A stretch of 64,000 bases of DNA from Udaeobacter sp025935755 (GTDB lineage: Bacteria; Verrucomicrobiota; Verrucomicrobiia; Chthoniobacterales; UBA10450), in NCBI GenBank assembly GCA_036278715.1, contig DASUKN010000100.1, positions 14,653 through 78,652 on the forward strand, given 5' to 3'. The notes beneath the pieces are model-generated. The model did not search any database, was not told the origin of the DNA, and saw only the letters and a list, made by a program, of their open reading frames with translations. Made by a program: the position numbers and the translations under genes. Positions 1 to 9,402 of the stretch are shown here, one piece after another (the stretch's first letter is position 1; each line of letters begins with the position of its first letter).

Positions 1-1115
1 CGGAGGTCGGCAGTGTTCTTTTGCACAACTCGGTGAATGTGATGACGCGACAACGCGAAGAGTTAGGAGAAATGTCGTACCCGTTTTTCACGCATCGCGA
101 AATCGATCGGGCATCGGAACACTGGCACCCGTGTCCGATGCGTCAGCGAATCTCCATTGCCGGTGAGCGGGCAGCCCAACGCGAAAAGGACACCTTGACG
201 TTCGAATTCTTTGATGCAGGACATGTGCTCGGTTCCACGGGGGTGATGCTGCGCGCCGAAGGCCAAACTGTTTTCTATACCGGGGATGTCAATTTCGACG
301 AGCAAACCATCATGCAACCGGCAGCTTTTCCGGACGAAAAGATCGATGTCCTGATCATGGAATGCACTCGCGGCGATCATGCCAAACCTGAAGGATGGAC
401 CCGCGCCGGTGAAGAGCGCCGCCTGGGCCAGGCGCTCGCAGCCGCATTCGAGCGTAACGCGTGTGTGTTGATACCGGTGTTCGCGTTAGGCAAAACGCAG
501 GAGTTGCTCGCGATGCTCTATAAATTTCGACGTCAGCGGCTCCTGCCCGAATTTCCTATTTATATTGGCGGCCTCAGTTCGAAATTCACAGACACCTACG
601 ATCGGCGTACTCACACGACGCGCCGCCAATTGCCGCGGCTGAAACTCATGCGTGAAGTAACACCATTCATTTTGAATGATGAAACTGTTCGGGATACCGC
701 GGTGCGCGGCGGCCGCGTGTACGTTCTCTCCAGCGGCATGATGATTCCCAAAACCCTGTCCAATGTTTTCGCGCGCCGAATCGTCGAACACCCAGACCAC
801 TCGATCTTCTTTGTCGGCTACGCTAATCCAGAGTCGCCGGCCGGCCTTTTACGCGAGGCTGGCCAAGGCGGTGAAGTGCTGCTCGATCCTGATAAGTCCC
901 CGCAACGAATCCGGTGCAATATCGAACAGTTCCAGTTTAGCGCGCACGCAACACGCGATTCGCTAATCGACTTTGCGAAAAAGATTGCACCAAAGAAAAT
1001 TGTTCTCGTGCACGGTGATCCTCCAGCAGTCGAGTGGATGCGCGTTAGCCTATCGACAGCACTTCCGGGCTCGGAGGTGATAATACCCACTCCGGGAGTC
1101 GAATTCGAATTGTAA
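1..1115 (+). CDS. MBL-fold beta-CASP exonuclease-like protein (5' end outside window)
   Basis: The reading frame is open from the first base, so the gene begins upstream and its HxHxDH metal-binding signature is missing from view. What remains has beta-CASP family features: AGHVLGS and TGDVNF from the metallo-beta-lactamase fold, the acidic motif ECTRGDH, PVFALGKTQELL, and a C-terminal RNA-specificity segment with FSAHATRDSL and LVHGDP carrying the expected histidines. Such proteins are zinc-dependent nucleases acting on RNA or DNA ends, or predicted relatives of the Ysh1/CPSF type. The next gene, xthA, is also a nuclease, which fits nucleic-acid processing but proves nothing. Substrate unknown. 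Confidence 0.85.
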   Translation, partial: EVGSVLLHNSVNVMTRQREELGEMSYPFFTHREIDRASEHWHPCPMRQRISIAGERAAQREKDTLTFEFFDAGHVLGSTGVMLRAEGQTVFYTGDVNFDEQTIMQPAAFPDEKIDVLIMECTRGDHAKPEGWTRAGEERRLGQALAAAFERNACVLIPVFALGKTQELLAMLYKFRRQRLLPEFPIYIGGLSSKFTDTYDRRTHTTRRQLPRLKLMREVTPFILNDETVRDTAVRGGRVYVLSSGMMIPKTLSNVFARRIVEHPDHSIFFVGYANPESPAGLLREAGQGGEVLLDPDKSPQRIRCNIEQFQFSAHATRDSLIDFAKKIAPKKIVLVHGDPPAVEWMRVSLSTALPGSEVIIPTPGVEFEL

Positions 1116-1191
1116 TCCGTGATCCAACCTCCACTGACCCCTCGACGTTCAACCGTTCACCGATCAGAGTTCACTGATCACCTTCTCATCC

Positions 1192-1956
1192 ATGCGCGTT
1201 TCCTCCTGGAACATCAACTCGCTGCGCAAACGACAGGATCGTTTGTTTGCCTGGCTGGATATAACACGACCAGACATTGTTTGCCTGCAGGAGACCAAAT
1301 GCCCGGACGATCAATTTCCAGCGCTCGCCTTGCAAGCCGCTGGTTATCGTTCGGCTTACCACGGCGAAAAATCGTACAATGGCGTTGCGATTCTTGCCAA
1401 AAACGAATTAGAAAATATTCGTGCCTCGCTTTGCGATGAAGTCGCGGATCCGCAGGCGCGCGTGATCGCAGCGACCGTCGGCCAGGTACGCCTGTTCTCG
1501 GTTTATGCGCCCAATGGACAAGCGGTTGGCTCGCCCGCCTATCAATACAAACTGCAGTGGTACCGCCGGCTTCGGGACTGCCTTGCAAAAGAAAAACATT
1601 CCGACCTGGTCGTGTGCGGCGATTTCAATGTCGCTCCGCAAGACATCGATGTTTACGACGCGGAGCTTTGGCGAGGCGCCATTATGGCTTCCGACGCTGA
1701 ACGGGCCGCTCTCCGTGATCTATGCGGCCTCGGTTTGCACGACACCCTTCGCATCCATCACAAAGAAGGAGAACTTTTCAGCTGGTGGGATTATCAGATG
1801 CGCGCTTTCGAAAAAAACCGCGGACTTCGTATCGACGCGGTTCTGGCGAGCGAGCGCCTGGCGAAAGAATGCATCGCCTCCGGGGTTGACCGTGAAATGC
1901 GCGCTGGAAAAGACCCTTCCGATCACGCGCCTGTCTGGGCGGAGTTCGCTTTATGA
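1192..1956 (+). CDS. xthA: Exodeoxyribonuclease III / AP endonuclease
   Basis: A 254-residue protein of the endonuclease/exonuclease/phosphatase fold with the full ExoIII signature: WNINSL at the N-terminus (metal-binding Asn7), LQETK with catalytic Glu34, a YAPNG motif, GDFNVAP with the catalytic Asp/Asn pair near residues 141-143, and DPSDHAPVW with the terminal Asp-His. It cleaves DNA at abasic sites and degrades 3' ends in base-excision repair in the cytoplasm. The length matches the family. No convincing Shine-Dalgarno precedes the ATG. It lies 16 bp upstream of the next gene on the same strand. Confidence 0.95.
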   Translation: MRVSSWNINSLRKRQDRLFAWLDITRPDIVCLQETKCPDDQFPALALQAAGYRSAYHGEKSYNGVAILAKNELENIRASLCDEVADPQARVIAATVGQVRLFSVYAPNGQAVGSPAYQYKLQWYRRLRDCLAKEKHSDLVVCGDFNVAPQDIDVYDAELWRGAIMASDAERAALRDLCGLGLHDTLRIHHKEGELFSWWDYQMRAFEKNRGLRIDAVLASERLAKECIASGVDREMRAGKDPSDHAPVWAEFAL

Positions 1957-1972
1957 CTGACGGCGATTCAAA

Positions 1973-3901
1973 ATGAGTGTTCTCAAGCGGACGGAAAGGC
2001 CTGTCGTCTCGAATGCTCCAGCCAAGCCGCTGCTGATCTGGGATGGTGATTGTTATTTTTGCAGGTTATGGATCGAGCGGTGGCGTGAAGTCACAGCAGG
2101 TCAGGTCGAGTACAGCGCCTCCCGGGAAGTAGCTGGTCGCTTTCCGGAAATTCCATCCGACGAATTCGACCGGTCAGTAGTTTTAATCGAACCGGACGGG
2201 ACAACATATTTCGGCGCGGAGGCGGTTTATCGCTCGTTAGGTTATCAGCACTCGCGACGATGGCTCGTGTGGAGCTACGATCATGTTCCCGGATTCGCGG
2301 TCGTTTCTGAAACCGGCTATCGTTTAATCGCTGGCCACCGAAAATTAGCGTCAGGGGTCACGCGGTTGCTGTGGGGCAAAGATGTCAGGCGGCCCACCTA
2401 TTTTTGGGCGCGACGCTGGTTCCTGCGCGTACTCGGTGCAATCTATCTAATCGCGTTTCTGTCGCTTTGGGCCCAGGTAGACGGGCTTGTCGGCAGTAAC
2501 GGCATCTCACCTGTCAGCCAATTTCTGCCGGCAGCTCGGAGCCAGCTTGGACCAGACGGATACACTCTGCTACCCACGCTGTGTTGGTTTGGTTCGAGCG
2601 ATGCATTTCTTCATTTTCTTTGCGGCAGCGGCGTTTTCTGTTCGTTGCTATTGATTGTTGGATTGGTGCCTGCGCTTTCACTCGTTGCTCTTTTCGTTTT
2701 GTACTTGTCGCTCGCAGTCGCCGGACAAGTCTTTTTCAATTTTCAATGGGATGTCCTTTTGCTGGAGACCGGTTTCTTGTCGATCTTTTTCGCGCCCTGG
2801 CAATTGTGGCCTCGCGACTTGTCATTGTGGCGAGGATCCCGGCGATCAGCAACAGTGCCGGTTTCGCGTATCGGTTTATTTTTGCTCAAGCTTCTGTTGT
2901 TCAAGCTGATGTTGATGTCCGGCGTGGTGAAGTTGACCAGCGGCGATGACAGTTGGTGGAACCTGACGGCGCTCGATTACCATTACTGGTCGCAACCTCT
3001 CCCTACCGTGTTCGGCTGGTGGGCGGACAAAAGTCCAGAATGGTTCAAACATTTCTCCGTGGCCTTTTGCCTGGCAGTTGAAATCATCGTGCCCTTCTTC
3101 ATCTGGGGCCCGCGACGGCTAAGATTGATGGCTGCGGGTCTCCTGATTCTTCTTCAAGTCGCGATCGCGATCACAGGAAACTATTGCTTTTTCAATCTGC
3201 TCACCATCGCGCTCTGTTTGTTGCTGATCGACGATGCATCAATTGGCCGAAGTTTGGAGGGGCGAGTTCCGGCGAGCCCGGCATCGCAGAAGTTCCGACC
3301 TCCAACCGCGAAATGGGTAACACAACGACTGGCAACGTTTGGCGCAATCGGGGTGCTCATCGTGACGTTGCCGGTCAATGCGTGGTTAATCTTCAGCGCA
3401 TTTGATCCGCTGAGTCGGCCGCCGAGCGCGCTGGCGAAGCTTTACGAAAAGCTCGAAGCATTTCGCATCGTGAACGGTTACGGCCTGTTCCGGGTGATGA
3501 CAAAAGACCGCGGCGAAATCGTGATCGAAGGCAGCTCTGACGGTATCGAGTGGCTGCCGTACGAATTCAAGTGGAAGCCCGGCGACGTGAAACGGGCGCC
3601 AGGTTGGTGTGCCCCGCACCAACCGCGGCTCGATTGGCAGATGTGGTTTGCCGCTTTGGGATCGCCGCGCGACAACTCATGGTTCGTCGCATTGATTTAC
3701 CGATTGCTTCAAGGTGCGCATGATGTGAATGGCTTGCTCGCAACCAACCCGTTCCAAGACAAACCGCCGCGGTATATTCGGGCCATGTTTTATCGCTATC
3801 GATTCGCAACGGTGGAGGAGCTTCGCCACACCGGTTCGTGGTGGAAACGTGAGGAGCTTCGCGAATACCTGCCGACCGTTTCGCTGGAACAGTTCCGCTA
3901 A
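1973..3901 (+). CDS. DCC-thioredoxin-like domain fused to lipase maturation factor-like membrane protein
   Basis: A 642-residue two-part protein. Residues about 18-130 form a DUF393/DCC domain with the WDGDCYFC redox-type cysteine pair. From about 145 on there is a polytopic membrane region resembling lipase maturation factor (LMF1) proteins, including the conserved stretch FLSLWAQVDGLVGSNGISP and the FQWDVLLLETGF motif, followed by a soluble C-terminal domain rich in Trp and Tyr. LMF1 in animals helps fold lipases in the ER; the role of bacterial homologues is not established. The fusion suggests a membrane protein linked to thiol chemistry of exported proteins, which is inference. Confidence 0.82.
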   Translation: MSVLKRTERPVVSNAPAKPLLIWDGDCYFCRLWIERWREVTAGQVEYSASREVAGRFPEIPSDEFDRSVVLIEPDGTTYFGAEAVYRSLGYQHSRRWLVWSYDHVPGFAVVSETGYRLIAGHRKLASGVTRLLWGKDVRRPTYFWARRWFLRVLGAIYLIAFLSLWAQVDGLVGSNGISPVSQFLPAARSQLGPDGYTLLPTLCWFGSSDAFLHFLCGSGVFCSLLLIVGLVPALSLVALFVLYLSLAVAGQVFFNFQWDVLLLETGFLSIFFAPWQLWPRDLSLWRGSRRSATVPVSRIGLFLLKLLLFKLMLMSGVVKLTSGDDSWWNLTALDYHYWSQPLPTVFGWWADKSPEWFKHFSVAFCLAVEIIVPFFIWGPRRLRLMAAGLLILLQVAIAITGNYCFFNLLTIALCLLLIDDASIGRSLEGRVPASPASQKFRPPTAKWVTQRLATFGAIGVLIVTLPVNAWLIFSAFDPLSRPPSALAKLYEKLEAFRIVNGYGLFRVMTKDRGEIVIEGSSDGIEWLPYEFKWKPGDVKRAPGWCAPHQPRLDWQMWFAALGSPRDNSWFVALIYRLLQGAHDVNGLLATNPFQDKPPRYIRAMFYRYRFATVEELRHTGSWWKREELREYLPTVSLEQFR

Positions 3902-3976
3902 ATCGTGACGCGGAATGGTTCGGGAGACCGCGCGCCGATGTTGAGCGTTATCGGCTGTGCGTTATATTGCGCCGCG

Positions 3977-4195
3977 GTGGCGAAGGAAGAACAGATTATT
4001 ACAGAGGGAACGGTGACACAGGTTTTGCCTGGAACGATGTTCCGGGTCGATCTTCCAGGCCAACGCAATGTCCTTGCGCACATTTCAGGCAAAATGCGCA
4101 AACATTTCATTCGCATCGTGCCCGGCGACAAGGTGTCTGTGGAGCTTTCCCCATACGATCTCACAAAAGCGCGAATCATTTTTCGCGAACAGTAG
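3977..4195 (+). CDS. infA: Translation initiation factor IF-1
   Basis: A 72-residue S1/OB-fold protein starting at a GTG: AKEEQIITEGTVTQVLPG, then FRVDL, NVLAHISGKMRKHFIRI, GDKVSVELSPYDLTKARI. It binds the ribosomal A site of the 30S subunit and assists IF-2 and IF-3. The frame stays open back to 3905, but the extra 24 residues have no counterpart in IF-1, and starting at 3977 gives exactly the usual length. It stands alone here rather than in a ribosomal-protein operon. Confidence 0.95.
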   Translation: MAKEEQIITEGTVTQVLPGTMFRVDLPGQRNVLAHISGKMRKHFIRIVPGDKVSVELSPYDLTKARIIFREQ

Positions 4196-4362
4196 TTTCC
4201 GTTTTAACCGCGTTTCACCGTTGATTCGTTGGAGCGTTACATCGTTGACGAGGAAGGCAACCGCTTCATCGCTTCAACACGTTTACCTGTTAACGACATT
4301 GAGTGTTTGCCGATTTAGCAAACCACGCGGATAGTCGACCGAACAAACTGAGGAGATTACCA

Positions 4363-4689
4363 ATGGCAGAAGAAAACACACCAGGACAACAGGCAGGCCC
4401 GGCCAATGCCGATGCGCAAAACAAATTGCAAAGCAGCAAGGAACACGCTCGTAAAGCAGCTGAAGATCTGAAATCCGCCGCAGGCGCTTTCGCCGAAGAA
4501 TACCGCGGAAAGGCTGAACAGGCGTGGGGCGATGCGCGCGGCAAAGCAGAACAAGCCTGGGGCGATGCGAGAAGCCGGGTTCGAACATTCCAGGAAGACG
4601 CCGAGGAATACGTTCGTGAGAATCCAACAAAGGCAGTGTTCACCGCGCTTGGCATCGGATTCATGCTCGGCCTGATCTTCCGCCGGTAA
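4363..4689 (+). CDS. YqjD/ElaB-like membrane-anchored small protein
   Basis: A 108-residue protein starting at an ATG preceded by a good Shine-Dalgarno (AGGAG at 4351). An alanine/lysine/glutamate-rich helical region is followed by the tail RENPTKAVFTALGIGFMLGLIFRR, a short glycine-containing membrane anchor typical of the DUF883 (YqjD/ElaB) family, which in E. coli associates with inactive ribosomes at the membrane. The 11-residue unit GKAEQAWGDAR occurs twice in tandem near residues 47-68, an internal duplication. It heads a three-gene run (4363-5475) that looks like the enterobacterial yqjDEK arrangement. Function here inferred from family only. Confidence 0.75.
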   Translation: MAEENTPGQQAGPANADAQNKLQSSKEHARKAAEDLKSAAGAFAEEYRGKAEQAWGDARGKAEQAWGDARSRVRTFQEDAEEYVRENPTKAVFTALGIGFMLGLIFRR

Positions 4690-4708
4690 TGTCGAAGGCG
4701 CTCCGGAA

Positions 4709-5131
4709 ATGAGCAGCGAGAGCCCGCCATCTCGCAATCCGGCGGACCATTCCGGTTTGCTCGACAATGCGCTGGGACTGCTCAGCGCGCTCGCAGAGTT
4801 TTTCGAGATCCGTTTTGCCATAGTCGCACAGGAATCCAAGTACGCAGCGCTGCACTTGGTAATATTGATAGGTTGCGTGATTGGCGCCCTGGCGCTTTGC
4901 CTGATGGGTTACGTTTTTCTTATCGTCAGTGCGGTTGTAGGCATCGCGCATTTGTTAGGAACATCCTGGCCAGTGGTGGCGCTGGTTGTTGCTTTGATAC
5001 ATTTCATCATCGCCGGCGTCCTATTACTGGTAGCACGAAGCCGAATCACCAAGCCGATGTTTCAAGATACCCGTGATGAACTAAAGAAAGATCGCGAATG
5101 GCTGAAGACTCTGAATCAATCAACCAACTAA
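4709..5131 (+). CDS. Phage-holin-family / YqjE-like inner-membrane protein
   Basis: A 140-residue protein with two to three hydrophobic segments (about residues 49-75 and 82-112) and a charged C-terminal tail, DTRDELKKDREWLKTL. Organisation and position downstream of a YqjD-like gene match the DUF1469 'phage holin' superfamily III, chromosomal proteins that are not phage lysis genes. The 3' end overlaps the next gene by 34 bp in another frame, pointing to co-transcription and coupled translation. No role known beyond envelope association. Confidence 0.72.
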   Translation: MSSESPPSRNPADHSGLLDNALGLLSALAEFFEIRFAIVAQESKYAALHLVILIGCVIGALALCLMGYVFLIVSAVVGIAHLLGTSWPVVALVVALIHFIIAGVLLLVARSRITKPMFQDTRDELKKDREWLKTLNQSTN

Positions 5132-5475
5132 AAGGGGAAATAGCCGGTTCCCGGGAGCGCGTCGCTCGCGAGTTGCGGGGCCTGCGTTATGAATTGGATT
5201 TCCCGGCGAAATTTCGAAGATCTTTCCGGAAACAAACCGGCTCCTGGATCAGCGCAGCGGCAGCTGTTGGGGCACTGATCGCGCTGGCACCCATGCGAAG
5301 AAAGAAAGTCTATGTAGACGCAAAGACCCGGCACAAAAGTGATAAAAAACTTATGGAGACCGGGCTTGCCGTGGCGGGTTTAAAGCTGGTCGGAAATCTG
5401 GCGCGGCCGGTCATCATGGAGTTCGTTAAAAACCGGTTTTTTTATTCTGGCGAACCTTCCCGCGGCAGGAAATAA
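5098..5475 (+). CDS. Small membrane-associated protein, DUF3618/YqjK-like
   Basis: A 125-residue basic protein. The N-terminal part (SINQLKGEIAGSRERVARELRGLRYELDF) is predicted helical and resembles DUF3618-type proteins, which begin with a short helix carrying regularly spaced Arg and Leu. Two weakly hydrophobic stretches follow (around residues 50-66 and 84-98). The ATG lies inside the preceding gene, giving a 34-bp overlap. I recognise it mainly from context as the third member of a YqjD/YqjE-type envelope-stress set; the family call is tentative. Confidence 0.6.
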   Translation: MAEDSESINQLKGEIAGSRERVARELRGLRYELDFPAKFRRSFRKQTGSWISAAAAVGALIALAPMRRKKVYVDAKTRHKSDKKLMETGLAVAGLKLVGNLARPVIMEFVKNRFFYSGEPSRGRK

Positions 5476-5537
5476 TGCGGCGTATTTCTCATTGGATCCT
5501 GTGTGTCCATTGAGATGGATGAATAATTCCCCGGATC

Positions 5538-6638
5538 ATGCCAGATGTTTTAGCTCCTTCATTCGAGTCCCATCCGCTGCCGCACGTCGATAACTATCTG
5601 GAGATTGGTCAAAAGTCCGGCGCTTCAGACGTTCACATCGGCGTGGCCGCACCACCCATCTGGCGAGTGCACGGAACGTTGCAACCCATCTGGCCTGACG
5701 CGCCGGTTCTAACCGGGGAACAAACCATTGCTCTGGCAGAGGCGTTCATGCCGGAAGTGTACAAGCAGGAACTCAACACTCGCGGCGATTCTGATTTCGC
5801 GTATGAGAACGAGCACGCTCGTTATCGGGTCAGTGTGGTTCGCCAGCGGCTGGGCGTCGAGATCGTGTTCCGGGTCATCAATTCGTACGTCCGAACCATG
5901 GATGACCTCGGATTACCCGAGCAGCTGAAATTGCTGACTCGTTATCAGAATGGTCTGATTCTCGCCACGGGTTCGGTGGGCACCGGCAAGTCAACGACGC
6001 TTGCCGCGATGATTCAGCAGATCAACACTGACCGGCACGATCACATCATCACGCTGGAGGACCCAATCGAATACGTCATTCACTCGAATAACTGCCACGT
6101 CAGTCAGCGCGAGGTTTTCACCCACACTGAATCATTCGCCACGGCTTTGCGCGCGGCGCTGCGGGAAGATCCCGACGTGATCATGGTTGGTGAGATGCGC
6201 GACTTGGAAACCATTTCCCTTGCGATCACCGCCGCCGAAACGGGCCACCTTGTTTTGGCAACGCTGCACACGGCCAACGCTTCGCGCACACTTGACCGAT
6301 TGTTGGATGTGTTCCCGCCCGAACAACAGGAACATGTCCGGGTGATGGTCGCTGAATCGCTGCGCGGTATCATTAGCCATCAACTGATACCGCGGAAGGA
6401 CGGAACCGGTCGTGTTCTCGCGCTTGAGATTCTCACCAACACACCTGCTGTCGCTAATGTGATCCGCGAAAACAAAACCTTTATGTTACCGGGTATAATT
6501 CAGACCGGAAAAAAACAAGGCATGCGCCTGATGGATGATACGCTGATTGATTTGTGCCACCGCGGTTTGATCGACGCAGACGAAGCCTATGCCCGCGCCG
6601 AGCAAAAAGATATTGTGCGTCAACAGCTCAACGTGTGA
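5538..6638 (+). CDS. PilT/PilU-type twitching ATPase
   Basis: A 366-residue secretion-superfamily ATPase. It has the PilT N-terminal domain (SGASDVHI), a Walker A at about residues 144-152 in the form GSVGTGKST instead of the common GPTGSGKST, the Asp-box ITLEDPIEYV, the Walker B region VIMVGEMRDLETI, the His-box TLHTANASRTLDR, and the C-terminal AVANVIRE motif that replaces the AIRNLIRE of classical PilT. These hexameric motors pull back type IV pili at the inner membrane. A second member follows 75 bp downstream; no pilin or secretin gene is near. Confidence 0.9.
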   Translation: MPDVLAPSFESHPLPHVDNYLEIGQKSGASDVHIGVAAPPIWRVHGTLQPIWPDAPVLTGEQTIALAEAFMPEVYKQELNTRGDSDFAYENEHARYRVSVVRQRLGVEIVFRVINSYVRTMDDLGLPEQLKLLTRYQNGLILATGSVGTGKSTTLAAMIQQINTDRHDHIITLEDPIEYVIHSNNCHVSQREVFTHTESFATALRAALREDPDVIMVGEMRDLETISLAITAAETGHLVLATLHTANASRTLDRLLDVFPPEQQEHVRVMVAESLRGIISHQLIPRKDGTGRVLALEILTNTPAVANVIRENKTFMLPGIIQTGKKQGMRLMDDTLIDLCHRGLIDADEAYARAEQKDIVRQQLNV

Positions 6639-6713
6639 TCAGAAACATGCGAATACCGTTCACTCCGCAGGTAACCCGCCTCATTCTCACCGTCCCTAAT
6701 CCGCGATTCGTCC

Positions 6714-7880
6714 ATGGCTTACGTTGATCAATTTCTACAACTCGTAGTCCGGCAAGGCGCTTCGGATTTGCATATCGCGGAGGGCGAACCTCCAAAAATG
6801 CGGACGCATGGTGACATCATGCCGGTGCGATCCGAGCCGATTTCGCACGACGAGGCCACGCGCATGTTGAGCGAGATTTGCGGGTCGCGTAACTGGGAGT
6901 TCTTTGAGCAACACGGCGACCTGGATTTTGCCTACCAAATGGATGAAGACTCCCGGTTTCGCACCAACTACTTCAAACAATCCGAAGGGTATGGTGCGGC
7001 GTTTCGGCTGATCCCGACAAAGATTTCGACGCTCGAAGAGCTGGGTGTACCAACAGTCGTGAAGAACTTCGCCTATTTGCGTGGTGGCCTCGTGCTCGTC
7101 ACTGGACCTACTGGTTCAGGCAAAACAACAACACAGGCTGCGCTGGTCGATTTCATCAATGCAAATTTCGCGAGGCACGTAGTAACGATCGAGGAACCAA
7201 TCGAATTCGTGCACGATAACAAGGTAAGTATCATCACCCAGCGCGAAGTGCCCACGGACTCAACATCATTTGCCGCCGCGCTAAAGGCTTCGTTGCGCCA
7301 GGATACCGACATTGTGCTTGTGGGAGAAATGCGCGACCTGGAAACGATCGCGCTTGCTTTGACGGCCGCGGAAACCGGCCTTCTTGTGTTCGGCACGTTG
7401 CACACAAACAATGCGCGCAAAACGGTTGATCGCATGGTGGACGCCTTCCCTGCCGATCGACAGTCACAAGCGCGCGCGATGCTGGCGAACTCGTTGCGTG
7501 GCGTGGTAGCGCAATTGCTTTTGAAAAGATCGGACCGTCCCGGGCGCATTGCCGTAAACGAAATTTTGATCGCCAACCCGGCGGTCTCTGCGATCATCCG
7601 CGAAGGCGCCACGCACAAGCTGCAAGACATAATTGTTTCCGGTAAAGCCCACGGGATGCAGTTCATGGATGACGCTATTTGGGCACTGTTGGAAAAAGGC
7701 ATCGTCTCTCCGCATGAAGCATTCATGAAAGCGATCGACAAGAGCCGATTCAAACCGTTTCTCTCGGCTGAAGAGGAAGCACTGGCCAACGCCGCCGGCG
7801 GCATTCGCGACGAAGAGAGACGGCCTCCAGGCAATCTCTCACGGCAATTTGCCACCCGTCCCCGAGTAGGAACGCGCTAA
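6714..7880 (+). CDS. pilT: PilT-family pilus retraction ATPase
   Basis: A 388-residue paralogue of the preceding protein with canonical motifs: QGASDLHIAEG, Walker A GPTGSGKTTTQ, VTIEEPIEFV, Walker B IVLVGEMRDLETIALALTAAETG, and FGTLHTNNARKTVDRM. The C-terminal AVSAIIREG corresponds to the retraction motif. The protein carries a short charged tail beyond residue 350. The pair is probably a PilT/PilU-like retraction motor set; which is which cannot be told from sequence alone. Likely in one transcription unit with the upstream gene. Confidence 0.9.
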   Translation: MAYVDQFLQLVVRQGASDLHIAEGEPPKMRTHGDIMPVRSEPISHDEATRMLSEICGSRNWEFFEQHGDLDFAYQMDEDSRFRTNYFKQSEGYGAAFRLIPTKISTLEELGVPTVVKNFAYLRGGLVLVTGPTGSGKTTTQAALVDFINANFARHVVTIEEPIEFVHDNKVSIITQREVPTDSTSFAAALKASLRQDTDIVLVGEMRDLETIALALTAAETGLLVFGTLHTNNARKTVDRMVDAFPADRQSQARAMLANSLRGVVAQLLLKRSDRPGRIAVNEILIANPAVSAIIREGATHKLQDIIVSGKAHGMQFMDDAIWALLEKGIVSPHEAFMKAIDKSRFKPFLSAEEEALANAAGGIRDEERRPPGNLSRQFATRPRVGTR

Positions 7881-7953
7881 GGCCTAACAGCCCCTTCATC
7901 TCAGGAAATTGTTCTCGACACGCGGCGAGAGCTTTTTGGAGACTCGCCGCATT

Positions 7954-9230
7954 ATGAAAACTGGAATTCAATCCATTCTCGTTATAGTCGCGTTCTCGTT
8001 GCCTGGGCTCTTGCTAAAAGTGCAAGCAGTGAACCCGCCGCCGGATGGTTGCTATCCTGGTTTTACCACAGCCGAAGGCTGCGGCGCGCTTAGCCTGCTC
8101 ACCACTGGCGCGGGGAATACAGGGCTGGGGTGGCGTTCGCTCTTTTCAGACAGCAGTGGCAGTTTCAATACCGGCATTGGCGCTGGAGCTCTGGTGCTCA
8201 ACAACGCGGATTCTAATACAACGGGTTGGCACCGCTGCGCTTTTGCTTAACACCACCGGCACTGAAAACACTGCGATCGGAACTGCGGCGCTTGTCTTTA
8301 ACGACACAGCAGAGCAAAACACGGTCGCTGGCGCATTCGCACTTCATAACCATGTTAGCGGAAACGGCAACACGGCTTATGGGGCGCATGCGCTTGTTAG
8401 CGATACCACTGGTCAGTTGAACACGGCCGTCCGTGTTGTAGCGTTAGCTAATGATGACAATGGCTTCAATGGCAGCTTTAACACAGGCATTGGTGTCCTC
8501 GCGCTTTTTGCCAACAACGGCGGCGACAACACCGCTGTAGGAGCCATGGCCGCTTCAGGACAACGCAACGGGCAATGACAATATAGCCATCGGTGTTAGT
8601 TCCCTCGGTGGAAATACCAGCGGCAATTCCAATATCGCAATCGGCACGTTAGCTGGCGTCCAGCAAACGAGCGGCAGCAATAACATTTACATCGGGCATA
8701 ACTTGCAGGGCATTAGTGGCGAAAATGACGCCTGTTATATCAAGAGCGTCTTCGGGCAGACCGCTCCAAGTGGAGGAACTGCCGTTTTCATCGATGCAAA
8801 CCACAAGCTCGGTACCATGACGTCCTCAAGGCGCTTCAAAGAAGACATCAACCCGATGAACAACGCCAGCGATGCGCTCTTTGCGCTCAATCCCGTCACC
8901 TTCCATTACAAAAAGGACATTGATCCAACAGCTACATCCCAGTTCGGGTTAGTCGCCGAGGACGTCGAAAAGGTGAATCGGGACCTGGTAGCGCACGACA
9001 AGGACGGGAAGCCCTACAGCGTGCGTTACGAACAGGTGAATGCCATGTTGCTAGACGAGTTCCTCAAGGAGCATAAAAAGGTCCAGGAACAGCAAGCCAC
9101 GATTGCCGAATTGAAATCGAATTTGGAAAACTTAGCGGCTACCGTGAAGCAGCAAGCGTCCGAGTTGAAGGACGTAAGAATGCAACTGCAGATCGAGTGC
9201 TCTGCTTCGGTTGCCGCAAACAATCGTTAG
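7954..9230 (+). pseudogene. Secreted head-repeat / peptidase S74 protein, two single-base frameshifts
   Basis: Starts at ATG 7954 with a signal peptide (cleavage near Ala25, before VNPPPDG), then NTxxG-type repeats and a C-terminal S74 intramolecular chaperone domain beginning SSRRFK, with a coiled-coil tail. The frame changes twice: near 8223-8225, where AAT-ACA-ACG is followed by one G too many, and near 8557-8559, again in a G run. Removing one base at each place leaves 1275 nt, exactly 425 codons, and restores the repeat pattern (DNATGNDNIAIG). It lies directly upstream of an intact paralogue. It could be a decayed copy, a phase-variable gene, or contain sequencing errors. Confidence 0.82.
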
Positions 9231-9402
9231 GCGCTTCAACCCACTACTGTTTTACCGAGCATCGGACAAGAACCGCGCGGCTGTGGCGGCATCCTGACCG
9301 GGTGTCTGCCAACACGATGTTCCGATATACAAGGCAGCAGTAGGTGCGACAGGGCCTGTTTGATCTGGACAAGTCGGCGATGTTTTGGTGATTCTCAACA
9401 CC

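Noticed and set aside
4709..5131. Phage holin (lysis) gene
   Set aside because: The holin-family name applies to chromosomal YqjE-like proteins; no endolysin or phage gene is adjacent, and the yqjD-like gene upstream explains it better.
7073..7855. Minus-strand frame of 260 codons
   Set aside because: Antisense to the pilT gene, no start signal or motif.
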